From: Datnioides undecimradiatus
Lineage: Eukaryota; Chordata; Actinopteri; Lobotiformes; Datnioididae
Assembly (NCBI GenBank): GCA_008933995.1
Contig: WARS01000137.1
Span: forward strand, 132,501 to 196,500
Direction: 5' to 3'
DNA length: 64,000 nt
The first letter of the stretch is position 1; every line of letters starts with the position of its first letter. A model generated the notes under the pieces. The model had not been told where the DNA came from. It searched no databases and was given only the letters and a program-made list of their open reading frames with translations. Shown here in pieces: positions 11,951-25,564 of the stretch. Position numbers and translations under genes: made by a program.

Positions 11951-14900
11951 GCCGCCTGCTCACATTAGGCCCTCCTGCAGAGCACCAACACTGAGCCCCG
12001 ATTGGCCCAACTCGGCTGCCAAGAGTAGGAGTGACTTAACCTGTAGCTAGCAAGTTAACTAGCTATTAGCTCACACGTCAGAAGAAAAGCATAACCAGCT
12101 AAGGAGCTCCAGAGCTACTAGACGTATGTCTGAATCTCTAACTGAGCGTTCACAGCGGTCGGTGTTCAGCTGTGAGTCATTATCCAATAATCATTTATAC
12201 TTTCATGTGCGTGGTGACTGAACCTGATTGAAGACGGAGTGAAGACCCTGATCTGACACCAGAGTCCAGCTTTTTAACTCGTGCTGAGGTCCAAAATGCA
12301 AGTTCCTGGCAGGTTTGTCGTCTCTGTATGTTTCTGATTTTTATTTTCCGTCACAGGAGTTTTTTCTGTAATGTCTTAGTCTACAGGTCGTAGGTCAGCC
12401 CCGCCCCCGCCTACCCCTCCAACCCCGGCCCCTCCTCTGCCGAGCAACGTGTTTCTACTTGTTGTCGACTCATTGCAGCCGTGACTTCTCTAAATGTGAC
12501 TAGAATGTGTTTGACATGTTAATATTCTGCATGTAGACTTGGAGAGGCTATTTTTGGTCTCCGGCAAAATAAAACAGGAAATGTTTTTTTAATGTACACC
12601 AGAGTGAAATGTGCTTTTCTGTCTCCTCGTCCTGGGAGGGTTTGTCTTGATTCGTCTTCTTCTTCTGACCCTGCTCCTGTTTCAGACGCGGCGCGCTTCC
12701 TGCGGCGGGTTAATGAAGCTCTGTTCAAGGGAGGCGTGTGTGCGAGGGAATAGAGATTTGACTGCACAAGCGCAAACTGCTGAGATGACCCCACTCACAG
12801 TTCACACATACAAAAGACTTTCCTTTGGTTTTAGCTCTGCAGAGACACCGTGTCCTCATTTCATTATAAATACTGTGCAGCACACGCCAACTTCTGATGA
12901 ACTGCAGGTGACAAAATACACATTTCTAGTTTGATCTTAACAAATATAACAGATGCTGAACTTGAACCATCACATTAATGTTAGTTTGTGACGTCTGTTG
13001 CATCGATCTTCGCCCCCTTCGCAGTTTTTGTTAAGATGCTGCAGACGTTGTTTGTTGCAGACAACACTACGCTTGCTTATAATAAATAATATAAATAATA
13101 ATGGTTAAAATGACGAAATGTGACTGATTTACCCTGACGGCGTCGCCTTTACCAAGTAAAAATGCGAACGCTCTCTGCCTTCAGTTTTTAATCAGTTTTA
13201 CTCATTTTGTTTGTATCTTTACTTTCATTGATGCAAGTGCACAAACAGATTTTATTTAGATGTCCACAGCCGTGTGTGGAAGCTTTCTGGGACGAAAAGG
13301 ACGGCAGATGAGGTTTAATATGGATGTTGTCTCAGTCTCCGCCCCCTTTCATGGAGAGGAGGAGCTCAGTCGCTCCCGATTAATAAAAAACTGGTTTGCA
13401 GACCCTGAACCGGAGCAGAGGTCACCAAACGCTCCACACGATATCACACCAACATGAGTGTTGGACATTTCTACAAGGGGCAGGGGCTCAGGCACGCCAT
13501 CCAGAGTAAATATAGAAATATACACTGTTGGGTGGAGGGAGGGGGCGCTGGGTGGAGCGAGGGGGGTATTCATGGGCAGGAGCAGCTGCTGGCTTCAGTC
13601 GAACACATTCAGCTATCAGTCATTTCTAAACTACCACCATCCGACGTTGATCCGTTAGTCCCGACCCCGCTGCCGTCCCTCCTTCACACACAGGTTTTTA
13701 CTGAAGAACGAAGAAAACGGAACAGCAAAACCGACAAACTGAACTTGTTTTGATCCATGAAAACACGACGGACACGCAAACGACACAACAAAGACACAAT
13801 ATTTATGCAACGCTGTGGAAAATCATCTGAACGCTAACAAAGCATTTCTCATCTTTGTTAACTTTCAGACGACGCTGATGCTAAATTCATACATCAAGTA
13901 TCATACATGCAGTTATTATAATAATGTCATTTGTCATTAGTTGCCAACAGTGGCTAATACAGTTGACTTCTCAGACTAATTCTGGCTTAAACAGAGATAA
14001 AAGCTTCTATTTGTGTTTAAACTATTTCAAATCCGTGTTTAATGTGTCACTTTATTCTCAATAAGACACATTTTTATCTCCAACTGGAGAACAAACCCGC
14101 TCATCATTCAGCCCAAACTGCAGATTAGAGTCTCTCTGGGAACAGTTGGATGGACCTGCAACCAATCAGAGCGCCTAAATCCACCTGAGCGCCATGTGAG
14201 GAGGCAGCACTGCCCAGTTTGATGGTTTGATCTGGGTTTGTGATCTGAAGATGACGCTTAAGATGAACAGCTGGTGATCAAGGCCAGAGGGGGACGGAGG
14301 GACCAAACGAATGAAACGACATCTCTGCAGATTCATCTTGTTCTTAAACACAAACGTCCTGTCGGGTTCATCAGCGTGCTGTGAACCAATGAATCTCATT
14401 TGTGTTTCTTCTCTGTTACCTCTTCAATCGTTTTGCATTTTGTTTCAACACATTAGACCATTTGTAATTCGTAACCAGATGTATTTCTATGTGTTTGTGC
14501 TCATCTCTGACAACATGTTCAGGCCAAAGTGGAAGCTAATTTATGAGGCGATGCAATTAACTTACAGCAAATCAGGTCTGAGTGGATGTGAATAGATCAG
14601 AAGGCAAACTGAGGCACAGCTTCATCTTGAGCTGAACATGTTTCCGACATCTCTTCATGCTCACCAAGCTCCTGGTGAGCTGTGAGATCAGCCTGAGCTC
14701 TGTGACACTCGCTTGCTCACAGCTAATGTGTGCAGTTTGTCGACTGGCTGGTTGTGGGCGGATGAACGGAACTCAAACGAGGGGTGCACATTATTTTATT
14801 GTTTTGATGCACTTTCTGGTGCCCCTGCTCGTAAGACCAGCCCATTACTGCGTGGGAGGAAGCCCTGCAGAGTCCGGGAGGCATTAATCGATGACTAAGC

Positions 14901-15000
14901 AAGTGTGCGACTTTGTCAAACTGTGAGCTGAAGAGCAACAACTACCACCCCACTAAATACAACTGAGACATGTGGGGAACACTGAGCTCAGAGTGAATAG
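11951..15000. other. Intergenic between tmeff1 and cavin4, no gene seen
   Basis: No exon with matching splice sites and no strong repeat. Most short open frames lack any family resemblance. Position suggests it contains upstream regulatory sequence of cavin4, but I cannot point to a proven element. Confidence 0.5.
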
Positions 15001-15055
15001 ATCCCTCTGTGCAGAGGAGGGTTAAAATAGTGTCCGTCCGACAATCCTCACATCG

Positions 15056-15066
15056 CCTCTATAAAG
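15056..15066 (+). promoter_or_regulatory. Candidate TATA box upstream of cavin4
   Basis: CTATAAAGAG lies about 660 bp before the cavin4 start codon. A second AT-rich TATA-like stretch (TTTTTAAAAGG) is at about 15528, only 190 bp before the ATG. Either could set the start site; neither is proven. Confidence 0.25.
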
Positions 15067-15717
15067 AGCTGCAGATCTCAGTCACAGTCAATGTTTGGAC
15101 TCTGCTGCCCCGGGGGAAAGTAAAAAGGGCAGAGCTGCATGTTTAATCCCCCCCAAAACATTCCTGCACTGTGTAATCAGACCAGACAACTGTGGCTTCT
15201 CTGCATCTGTGGCTGTGGAGCTGCAGAATTGCTCCTAAGCTGCCGCTGATGTACAAGTTTCACAGCTGCTAGCACGAGCGTGTGTGCAGATATCGGAAAA
15301 TTATGAATCAGCCTGCGTGGCTCAAGGAAAGCAGAACAGGACTCACATGGGGATTTCCATCATCCACTGCTCAGCGTCTTCCCAAAATGTCTGAGTGTCG
15401 CCTTACAAAGGGGCTGTATTTTTAGCCCGGGGGGGTTCGTGTGAGCGTTGCCTCTCCCCTCTGAGTTTACCGCCTGGCCCACATCCCGATGAGGGCTGAA
15501 TTCAGGGTCCCTTTGGATCCTGAAGCCTTTTTAAAAGGGGTAGGTGGAGTTTCCCCCCTCTCCTGTCCCCAGACCTGAGTTTGGGTCACAGCAGTTGGGT
15601 GTAGCCACGCTCTGGTCTCCCTGTTGGTCCTGGTTTTCCCCAAAGTAGACCACACTCCTGCAACCGCTGAGCAAGTTTTGCCCAAATTCGATCGTCCAGA
15701 GTCATCGAAACACAGCA

Positions 15718-16125
15718 ATGGATCAGCACAAGTATCGCACGGCAGGCGTCCAGGAGAAGCTGGAGATCATCGGGGTGGAGGACGAGGCCGGGAACCCCAT
15801 CAGTGCCCTGACCATCCTGTCTCTGCTGGAGCGCGTGGCTGGCATCATCGATAATGTCCAGTCCTGCCAGCAGCGCATGGAGGAGCGTCAGCTGGAGCTG
15901 GAGAACAACATCAAGACCATCCAGGGTGACGTCCTGAAACTGGCCAAGGACCACACCGACACCAGCGGCACAGTGGAGAAGCTCCTGCAGAAAACCCGCA
16001 AGGTCAGCGCCAACGTCAAGGAGGTCCGGACGCGAGTGGAGAAGCAAAACGTTCGCGTGAAGAAGGTCGAGTCCACGCAGGATGAGCTGCTCACCCGCAA
16101 CAAGTTCCGTGTCGTCATCTATCAG
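15718..16125 (+). CDS. cavin4: Cavin-4 (MURC) exon 1: N-terminal caveolar coiled-coil region, intact
   Basis: The ATG at 15718 opens 136 codons without interruption, ending ...RNKFRVVIYQ at a GTAAGC donor (phase 0). The protein begins MDQHKYRTAG and contains the conserved cavin HR1 block: LTILSLLERVAGIIDNVQ, then a heptad-rich coiled coil (EERQLELENNIKTIQGDVLK), KTRKVSANVKEVRTRVEKQ, and VKKVESTQDEL. Cavins trimerise through HR1 and coat caveolae. Cavin-4 is the striated-muscle member, linked to T-tubule caveolae and Rho/ERK signalling. The two-exon structure and a position just downstream of tmeff1 match the mammalian locus as I recall it, supporting cavin4 over cavin1-3. The matching second exon is far downstream and damaged (23630-24204), so whether a full protein is made is unclear. 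Confidence 0.93.
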
Positions 16126-19100
16126 GTAAGCAGAGGTTTAGTTCTTCATACTTTTCTTTTCAGACATTTCTTTATTGCTTTATCCCCCAGTGGTTTCAAA
16201 TATGAAGACTGATCCAAGGCTTCTTGAGATGATTACCTTGTTTTTTGTCATTTTGCTTGTGAATTACTGGATAATCACATTCAGACACTAAAGCATATAA
16301 AGTCTAAATTAAACACTGGTAATCTTTGATTGATTTGGTGCGCGTGTGTAAAATAATGCACCTGAGGTTTTATGGAACGTCTACATTGGGTGCAAGAGTC
16401 GTTTTGTAGCTTTGCGCCCAATTATGTTGAAAATCTCGCATTGTTTGCAATAACATGGTGAAATTTGCACACTGGTAATCTGGCAAACAAGGGCAACTCA
16501 AACCTCGCCGAAGGGTCACCATTAATCCATTTTTAGCAGCCGTCTGGGTCTCCTGAGTGAAATGACGGTGACTGTTGCAGAAACTCGTGAACCATCATTC
16601 CTGACAAGACGCTGATGGAGAAAATCGGGGTTTTTTTGTCGGTGAGGACAGTTTTGAAGAATCAACACTGGAGGTAGTCAGTGTCGGCAGATCCAGGGTC
16701 TGGTCCAGGTTCCTGTTTTAAGAGGAACTGGAGCATGATTGAGTTCAGTATAAAGTGGATTTGCGCCCTGAGGTGGTACGAACTCTCACTGAGCAGCGAG
16801 AGTTTAACTCAAATGAACTCAATTCGTTAAGCGGTGGACGCAGTGAGAGGGCGATGGGGGATGTGAGAAATGGCGGCTTAAGTTCGACACATAAGAGCCC
16901 TCGACTCCGCAACACCGGTGATTTATAGAAAAGCTTCCTTGTTACGTTGAGAGGGCGAACTTTGATCAAACCACTGTAATCAGGTCAGGTGAAAACACCG
17001 AGACACAAGATGATTCACTTCAGAGTTTAATTGGTAATCTGAAACACTCTGAACACAACTGACTGCCTCCGAGCCCAAAAGTCAACATTTGCATGGACAA
17101 ATTTTCCCGTTGAGTCATCTCTTAACACGAAGGGCTGGGAAATGAACCAAACGAGGCGTTTTATCTCTGACAAGACACGTGACACGTCCTTTTAGAAGTG
17201 CAAACAGAGCGAGGATACTCTGAGGAGCTGGTGTTGATCGAGGCTGTCGTTGTTACAGAGACAGACAGACTTTATAATAGCATTAAATTGGATGTGCTAT
17301 GAAGGCAGCTGGTCAGATGACAGACAGAAAAAGACGATCCTCTGAACTCGGAGGACTTTTAACGGTGATCAAAGACTCTCCGTGCATCGCTGCAGGCTGT
17401 ACGAGAGCAGCTTCAGTCGGACGGGAGGAGAATCTGCAGCCCTGAATCAGACGCAGTCACTGTCTGCAGTTTAAATCCATGGGAGCTTGATTAATTAACC
17501 ATTTAATTGGTAATATGCATCACTAACGTTACGCTCACATGGTTCAGATCCTCCAACAAATCAAACAATCACAAACTACAATCGTCAACTAAAATCAAAG
17601 AGGCAATATTACACACTAAACACACTGTGCAAAAGTTTTAGCCTCAAAATATACTTAAAGTACTAAAAGCACCTCCTATGCATGATGTTTATGTGTGAGT
17701 TTGGCTAATAAATGAGTTTATCTACTGTTGGGTTGCTTAAATTATAACAATATATCAGAACTTAGCTCTTATTTACATTTATTATATTATTATTATCTAA
17801 ATCTGCACAGTAACAGGTAATGTAAGCTTTAAAAAAATGTGTTTCATTCATTCATAACATCAGAAAAATCAGGAGAGAAAACTCTACGTTTGCAGCATCA
17901 TAATTATATTAATAATAATATTAATACGTTTGGTTTACATTGAGCTTTTCTAGATGTGCAGATGATTTACAATAAACAGTGCGATGAAACCGACCAGGCT
18001 CCACAGTAAAAGCAGAGTATCTTTATTGTTTATCTTTATTTTTCATGTTTGATGGTCACGTTGCAAAGATGTGAACAGTTTTTTTAATTTTCACGCTGTG
18101 GCTGAGCTTTTCGACGCCCTGATGCTGTTAAAGATGGACGCCTGTCCTGACAGTAAATCAGATTCCCGTCCTTACGTTCAGATGGCACATATACGTACAG
18201 CCAGCAGTCAGGGTTTGATGGCGATGTTGTCCTCGTCAACGTCCGGACTTCAGAAAAGCAACCGGGCCGCTATGTGCTGCTAACAGCTGCTGTGGATCTG
18301 TGACAGCGAGACCTATTCTGGGACCTCAGCATTCAGCCCGCCTGCCAGCAGGGACACGCTATAAACTGCTGTCGACCAGAATCAGGGTCTGACATGGCAG
18401 CAGAGAGGTGGGGGGGCTGCCCCTTAACACACCTTAAGATAAGGGAAGATGAAGTCAGACTGTGCTGCCACGTGGGGGCAGCACGATGTCGACACATGTG
18501 TGACCTTACACACTCATTGGAGGTGACATGTCTTTGAACAGCTGTGCGTCCACCTGATGGAGATCAACATTCACCGTCTTTTAGCTCCACCTTTGGTCTC
18601 CACCGACTCCCCCCGAGAAACATCTGTCTCTTTAGCTGCTGGACGTCACATTTCCTGTCTGTTCTGAAGCTAAAAGAAGCTACAAAGCTACAGAAAGCTA
18701 CAACACTACGAGCATCAACCTGTCGCCTCGCACATGATTGCTGCAGCTTTAACGTCCCAGTAAAGTCAGATTTTATGTTTAATCTGCTGGGGCACACTTT
18801 GATATAGCAGCTGTTTAGTTGTGGCATCAGACTGACTTGGTCTGATTGAGAGGACCATAACAACATGTGCACATTGAGTTTCTTGGTTCTGAGGTCGTAG
18901 CAGTGAAAGGTGACTGGTCCTTCAGTCTTCAGGTCCTCAGTCTAGATTTAGGGACCATCAACAGTCTATTTGTGGAGGCTGCTCTTAAGTCAGTAATATA
19001 AGAGGTATAAGGTGTCTCGCGCCTGCATTAAAGTGATTATCAGACTCTTGTCATCAGTCCAGGATTATATGGGAAACCACAGCAGAGTAGCCAGAGGTGT

Positions 19101-21122
19101 AATCTGCTCCTTCCTTACGACTCCAGTTTGCGTTTAGCGTCAGACAGAGGACGCTGGGGTGGATAGGTCTGTCACAGTCAGTAATTCCACCAGGGGTGAA
19201 CGTTAGCTCATTCTAACTTAGCTAACAAGCTTAATGTACATCACACGATGTAACTTTGGTCAGTGAGCTAATTACCGTTTCCTAAACCTAAACCAAACTG
19301 TTTCCGTTTACTTCCTGTCAACCCCTTCTTATCATTACGACAGTACAGTTTCATTTTTCAGTCAGCTCTGTACACGGTGTACACGGTGTTCCCGCTCGTT
19401 GTTGATTAGTTTCACTGTTCTCATTTCCAGTCGTTTTAATAATCACCTCTGACTCTAGCGACGTTAGCCAGTTAGCTCCTCGATGACTTTGTCTGGTGTG
19501 ACAGGCGGCGTATTTAAGACGGTGAATCAACGCCACGCCTGCTCTTTGTGAGGACGTTGTGTAATGTGGAGATGGCACTGATGGAAACGTCTTATTCGTC
19601 TTTCGTTGAGTCTGTCCCTCTTCTTCTATGATTTTCTGGTGTTATAGAAACAAACGGGCCATTTTTGCTTTCACTCGTTGACCTTCAGATGTTTCCATCA
19701 GGGGCGCAGGTTTAGGTCACATTAGTGGATAAAGTCGTCTTTTGTTTCATCTGCCTACACGCTGTGCATTGATTCATGCTGACAGTGCACAGGTGGGGAT
19801 CTTGTGTTTCTGTATGTGTTTGTATCGGACTACCAAACAAACTACAAACTGCCTCTTCCAGTCAAACAGAAATGAACCTGTTTTTGATCCGCAGCTCACC
19901 TCTAACTCTGTTTTGCTTGGTTCGCTCAGTTTGGCCACTGTTATATGATAAATAGCCTTTATGTTGCCCCAACCACACTGAATCAAAAGCATCATTGGTC
20001 AGTTTGTAACCCACTACTGTTCTGCTAGCTACTGTTAGCATGAGTTTAGCTTATTTTCTCTCCATCACAATTAGATTAATTACTTTCCTCATTTAATTAT
20101 GTTGAATAATAAACATTACCAACGTGACTTCATAAATGTAGATATTGTTCAATTACAGGTGAAGTAAATTTAGCTTTAGCTTTAGGATGCTAATGCTAGC
20201 CGTGGCTATCGCACCAGCGAGCTTCATCATGACACAGCTGACTGTGCGTCAGTGACAGGAAGTGTCAGGTGCGGTGTGGACCAGCTGTTGCATGTGCTCG
20301 CTGCTTCTTCTTCACTCTTTGTATTTCTGCACACAGAGTCCAGGTTTAGCTCAGTCCGGTCCCGGGCGGCTCTTCTTCTCTCCGTCCTGCCTGCAGAGGA
20401 GACAGTCGCAGTGTTGAGTTTCCTCATGACTGATGTGCTGTCGGTTATTCTGAGGCCTGCGTTCATCTCCTAATATAGAGCTTCAGCTGCGGTCATTTAA
20501 CCAGGAAGCAACAGGCGGTTTGTTAGAGACAGTCGTCGCCAGCGGCTGAATAATGAAGGCCGGGACAGTAATAAGAAAAAGACAAATGGCTGCCGGTTCG
20601 CAGCGCCGGGGCCACTCTGCCTCGGCTGGCGTTCGCAGCACTGGACATTAGAGGACAGTGTGCAATCTCAGAGGAGTTAATGGGTTTTTAGTTTGTGATA
20701 TTTCCGCTGGGCGGCAATGAGAGAAGCTGAGCGGTGACAAGTTTATGAGTGAGACTTCCCAAAGGCACAAACACAATTAAAGCAGGAGGTGAACGAGCTG
20801 AAGGAAAACACTGCGGACGTGCTCGATTCATTGTAAACGGTGACTACGCAGAGGTGGAACGTACTCTCTCTAGTTGCTTGGACGATGGCGCTGCTTACAT
20901 GCATTATGCCGACGCCCACCTCCGCCTGCGTGTCACCACCACCAATGTGGAGGCCTGTCCAAAAGATTTCAGATCGCTTCTGCTCTGCAGGCTTGTTAAA
21001 CTCTGTTTGTTTCCCTAGTTTCCAGCGCAGTGAAGCATCTAGAGACCAACTTCTGATGTAACTAAGTACTTTTACTCAAGTATTGTACTTACCTGTACAA
21101 ATGTTGTACTTTGGGGTATAAA

Positions 21123-21153
<31 letters not shown>

Positions 21154-22970
21154 ACTTTCTATTTTTAAACAAATTTTGCACTTTTTATTCTGTCGTTATC
21201 CGACAGCTGTCTTTACTGTTACTCCCCCTTATGTCCCATTAAAAGCTCGTATCTCCAGCCGTGTTGCTGCTGAATGCCTGTAAACTAGAATTTGATGCAT
21301 TGTTGAAGATGAAACCGGCCAGCAGAGCATAACGTAACCTGACACATCTACCACATTACATTACTCACTTATTAATACTTTAAAGAAGTGCTGATGATAC
21401 CCATACTTTAGTATTAATTAGACATTTGGAGATGATTTGCAGTGCGTTGCTAACGTGTTGGAGAACCTTCCCTCAGATGAAAGATGCCGTGGTGTGTGGA
21501 GGGTCCTGGTCAGCCTGCGTGTTTGCACATAATCAATGTGTTTGTTAAATCAAAGCGTCTCTGCTGGTTGTCTGCCGGTGGTCTCGGCTCACGCTCAACT
21601 TCCTGTCGGTCTCTTTCTTTCTTTTGTGCCGCCACCCGAGAATATTAATACCTGCGTTGACCCACATTCCCTGCCGGTGTAATTATTGTGTCATTCACAG
21701 TGTCTGGACGCGCTCCGATGGCTCCTCCCTGATTAATGAGTGTGATCGTTGCAGGTGGCTGCAGTTTAATTAGGATTAATTGGTTTTCACATCCAAAGTC
21801 ACCCGTCGGGCTCAGCAGGTGGAGCAAGCCTGGGAGGAGGCTGGTTTGTTTGAGTTGAGGAAATAATGAAAAACACATCATGAAACAATACTATTTTTTA
21901 AATTATAGATTAAGGATTTGTTGTTTATTTTTATTTTTATATTTTTATATATTTATATAGAAAAATTGAAGATTATAAGACAAGAGTGACACAGTATGGC
22001 CGTGTGGTCCTTTTGTTGTATTTGTACATTGGAAGCAGATATTTATCTAATCTTTGTTTTGGGAGTTTCACGATGAAATGAAAGGCATTAATGATTAAAT
22101 AATCTTTAAAATGATCCAGTATTACAGTGTGAAGTAGCCTGCGATTGATTGGCTTCATAATGTGAAACTATGAATATTATAATTAATGAATTACATAATA
22201 CTAAATATCTAAAACAACACAAAGCCATGCTAGCAACCCTGTGAGCCTGCACCTGAACACATCAGTGTTTTAAGCTAAATGCTAATGTCCAGAATGCTAA
22301 CTGCAGTCAAGCTGTCACTGTTAACATGTTAGCATGTATGCGTATACAGTTTACCAGGATTGCGGAAAACGGTTTATACGTTAAGCGTGCTAACATTTGC
22401 TAATTAGCCTGAACACAAAAGTGAAGCTGAGGCTGATAAATTTATAAGCCATCGGCTGTTTGGACACATTTAAATGTCGACGATTTGAACCAACGTGACG
22501 ACTGACCGTCACGTGAGGATGGTTTCATGATTATTGTTATGAGCTTGAGTTACAGGTGTTGTCCTGCCAGCGGCTTCCTCAACCTGGATGAGTCTCGATT
22601 TCTCTCGTCTGTAAAAATAGAAAAGCGATCTGTTGATGAAGATGCCAGCGGGGAATGCCGATTCTGACAGAAGACTCTCAGAGGAATATCATGTTTCTAT
22701 CTGGACCTGCATCAGTGAGCAACATAGTAATTTATCCATAATGGTTAGAAGAGACAGACGAGAAGATGATGGATTCAGTTTCAGCTCTGTGTGTCAGTGC
22801 AGCAGTGGGGCGACTCCCACAGCCTGGTGGAGGTGGATGTCAGCACAAAGACTGATGAGTCAGAAGGTTCAGGATGAGGTCTGATGGAAACAATCCAGCA
22901 GAACTCATCTTTTAAGAGCTTTGTGACACCTTTGCTGTCCGTCCTCCAGGATCAGCCCTTTGGTATGAAG
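16126..22970 (+). other. Long cavin4 intron with possible conserved non-coding segments
   Basis: No exon of any recognised family was found in these 6.8 kb. Segments at about 20500-20780 and 21620-21840 are balanced in composition, lack simple repeats and hold homeodomain-type TAATTA/ATTAATTGG motifs, the look of conserved non-coding elements; this is inference only. A fish MITE-like sequence and an (ATG)n run lie at 21055-21360. Confidence 0.45.
21055..21360 (+). mobile_element. Degraded hAT-type MITE-like element
   Basis: It begins TAACTAAGTACTTTTACTCA and continues with TACTT/GTACTT motifs typical of the abundant fish element whose end reads GTGGTGGAAAGTAACTAAG. A (GAT)n run at 21121-21153 sits inside it. 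Similar sequences in this window are at about 30738, 40806, 59530 and 61142. The family assignment is from memory. Confidence 0.5.
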
Positions 22971-22979
22971 TGATGCCTC

Positions 22980-23350
22980 TGAAGTTCTGTCGATATACAG
23001 TACTACTGGGGAAATTAGAATAGCCTGAAAAAGTGCATGCATTTCTGTAACTCAGCTTTTTAAAAGTTGACTTTTTAAAGGCTCAGGACCCTTTTGCAGG
23101 TGTTTTGGATTACTTACCTGATTAGTGTGTGACACTTTGAGCCTACAATACTGAAGCTTTTCACAGTATTCTAATTTTCTGAGTTTTTTGGGTTTTGAGG
23201 TTTTAATAAGCTGTAAATCATAATCAGCAAAATTACAACAAAAAATGCTTGAGACATCTCACTTTGCATGTAATGAGTCTATAAAATGTATTGGTTTCAC
23301 CTTTTATGTTGGATTGCCTGAATAAACAACTTTTACGATATTCTGGTATT
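22980..23350 (+). mobile_element. Dispersed fish repeat (retroelement-tail-like)
   Basis: Landmarks include CCTGAAAAAGTGCATGCATT, GCTTTTCACAGTATTCTAAT, CTCACTTTGCATGTAATGAG and the closing TTTTACGATATTCTGG. I recognise this text as recurring across fish genomes, but cannot name the family. It ends 280 bp before the damaged cavin4 exon 2. Confidence 0.5.
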
Positions 23351-23629
23351 TCCGAGTAGTGCTGTAGTTGTTTGTACTTTTGGACTAAGATGAAAGACTC
23401 TAAGCCTTAAAAAAGCGGAAATTGGAAAATGTGGCTTAGTTACTACAATTTCACCCCAGCAGAGGATGACTGTTGCTTTCAGTGTTGGCCAGGACTGGTT
23501 TGACCCAACCAGAGAGCATCTTTCATCCTGGGCATCTTTAGGTTTATCCTGGGCAGAAACGTGCAATGCAATGGTTTTCTTTCCAAGCTGCTTTGTACTG
23601 TTTTGACAGACCTGTTTCCTTCTCTGTAG

Positions 23630-24204
23630 GGGCGGCCGGGTCCCATCTGTGGCCGTCACCAGAAGTCTCCCAAGGACCTGGCCTGGATGGGCTGGAGGTC
23701 AGGCCCGACTCATGTAATCTCGTCGGCCTCTCCTCCAGATGAGAATTACCTGAGGCGTGGAGGGAGGCCGACCCTCTCCGCAGTCCGCCCCCGTATCAAG
23801 AAGTCCGTCATGAAAAGCACAGAGACCATAAAGAATGCTTTCTCCAAGGAGAACATAAACCAAAACCAAGACAACCTGGGCACCAGGTTCACAACCTGGG
23901 GCGAGAAAGGTCATACCACCTGGTGGGAGGGACCAGATGCACCAAGCCAGTGGCTGAAGCAGTCTGGTGGCTGAGGAGAACATGCCAGAGGCTCCCAGCA
24001 AGAGACCTTCGCATCAAGCTGAAGGAGAGCTGTCGCCGAGGGCCAGGAGGCAGGCTGCGGGAGCCGAGTGGGCGCTCAGGGTCACCTACACAGGTGTCAT
24101 GGAATCCAGAGGAGGGGCCTGTGGAGGAGGCTGGGCGCCACCAGGATGGGAGAAAGAAGATTACAGAAGATGAATCAGACATCAGATCATTCCTTTTGAC
24201 GTGA
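23630..24204 (+). pseudogene. cavin4: Cavin-4 exon 2, broken by multiple frameshifts
   Basis: A good acceptor (CCTTCTCTGTAG) precedes 23630. The expected exon-2 blocks follow in the right order but hop between all three frames: VPSVAVTRS; LDGLEV; SSDENYL-like; then a clean basic HR2-like block (IKKSVMKSTETIKNAFSKEN) and LGTRF..GEK; then VIPPGGRD in another frame; NMPEAPSK; RIKLK; VTYTGV; and finally EEGPVEEAG up to TGA at 24202. Spliced directly to exon 1 (phase 0), the frame stops after about 35 codons. I count at least five indels. This is either real decay, leaving only the HR1 part, or a patch of uncorrected sequence in the assembly. Exon 1 and neighbouring genes show no such damage, which favours a local cause. 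Confidence 0.75.
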
Positions 24205-25550
24205 AGAGGCCGGGACACTGAGGAGAGCTCAGGATTTAGAGAAAGGTCTGTGATTGAATTAGAGCATTGATGATGTGGACATTTTATTGGCAGAATGTAT
24301 AAAACATGAAGTTCTTTAGATGAGAATCATCAAATATAGACTGAATCATTTCTTAAATAATATTTCAGGGTGATAATTCAATCAAATGAATGTGCTTTAA
24401 CAATTATCATTTAAATAACTCGACATGAATGTGAGAATCTTTATTTTGGAAGCACTTACTAAAAAGAAAATTTGGGGTTCAGAATCAGGATTTTGACTAA
24501 ATTGTGAGTCCAAATTAATTTATTTGCACAAACTGGCAGGGAAGGAGAAAGCGAAATATGGTAAATGTTTGATAGAAAAAGGATGATGAATGTTGATGTG
24601 AAGTTCACATATTGATCTTTTATCTGGATGTACATATAATGTTGTACTCGCTGCCAAAACTGGGGAGGTGAAATATGGTCCATGAGGTCTCAGCTGGTCT
24701 CCTGAGGAACCTGGTGAGGAATCAGACTGGTTTCTGTCTGTAAAACCGTAGGAAGGAGATGAAGAGAGGAAGTAAACTTTAAGGTGTAGAAGCAGAATCA
24801 GCAATTGCTTAGAGGCGACAAAGCTACAGAGAGAGTTTTATCTTTAGAGTTTATTGCAGAAATTCAGCAGTGATGATTCAAGCTGCGTTCATTTCATCAA
24901 TGGGATCAACGCCCGGATTAGACATTAACTGGTGTTGGCTGTACGACGGGCAGAGTTGGTGGGTTGAAAACTGGTTTGCAGTCACCAAATTAGCATTAAA
25001 CTATAGCTGAGTTCCCATGGTTTGTACAGTTAGTCCCTCAGTTAGGCTAAATAGGCGATTTTTGGTTTAAGTTTATCTTTCACAAGAAAGCTATTACCTG
25101 GTTGGAAAGGTTTCCTTGTGTCCAACGTGTGTCAGACATCTTAAGTCCTTTAAGTTCCCCTTAAACCCACGTCATTTTCTGCCACTCAGTGTCTCTCAAT
25201 TAAAACAACAAAAGTCAAAGCAGCGTGGGATGCTGGGAGTTGTTGTCTTCCTGTCAGCTGGGTTCCTTCAGTGTTGATGGTTCAGGAGGTTTTTACTGGG
25301 GCTAGATTCTCCACAGAGGTCTCCTCCTCTCCCATTAAACAGAGCGCTGATTCAAACCCAGAGAAACACTGAATAAAGCAGTTCCACCTTAAAACCACTG
25401 TTCTCCCCACGCTGTCGGCCCGCGCGGGACGTCCTGGAGGCCCGAGCAGAGCTGCTGCTAACGTTTTGCTCAGCTTGTTCTCCTGATAACCTTCAGATCC
25501 AGGCGTCCGGCGACTGAAATCCTTCATCTGCTTCAGATACAGAGTTAAAA
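24205..25550. other. Intergenic, nothing recognised
   Basis: No exon, RNA gene or clear repeat seen. A possible cavin4 3' UTR would begin here. Confidence 0.5.
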
Positions 25551-25564
25551 ACAATGGCGGCTGA

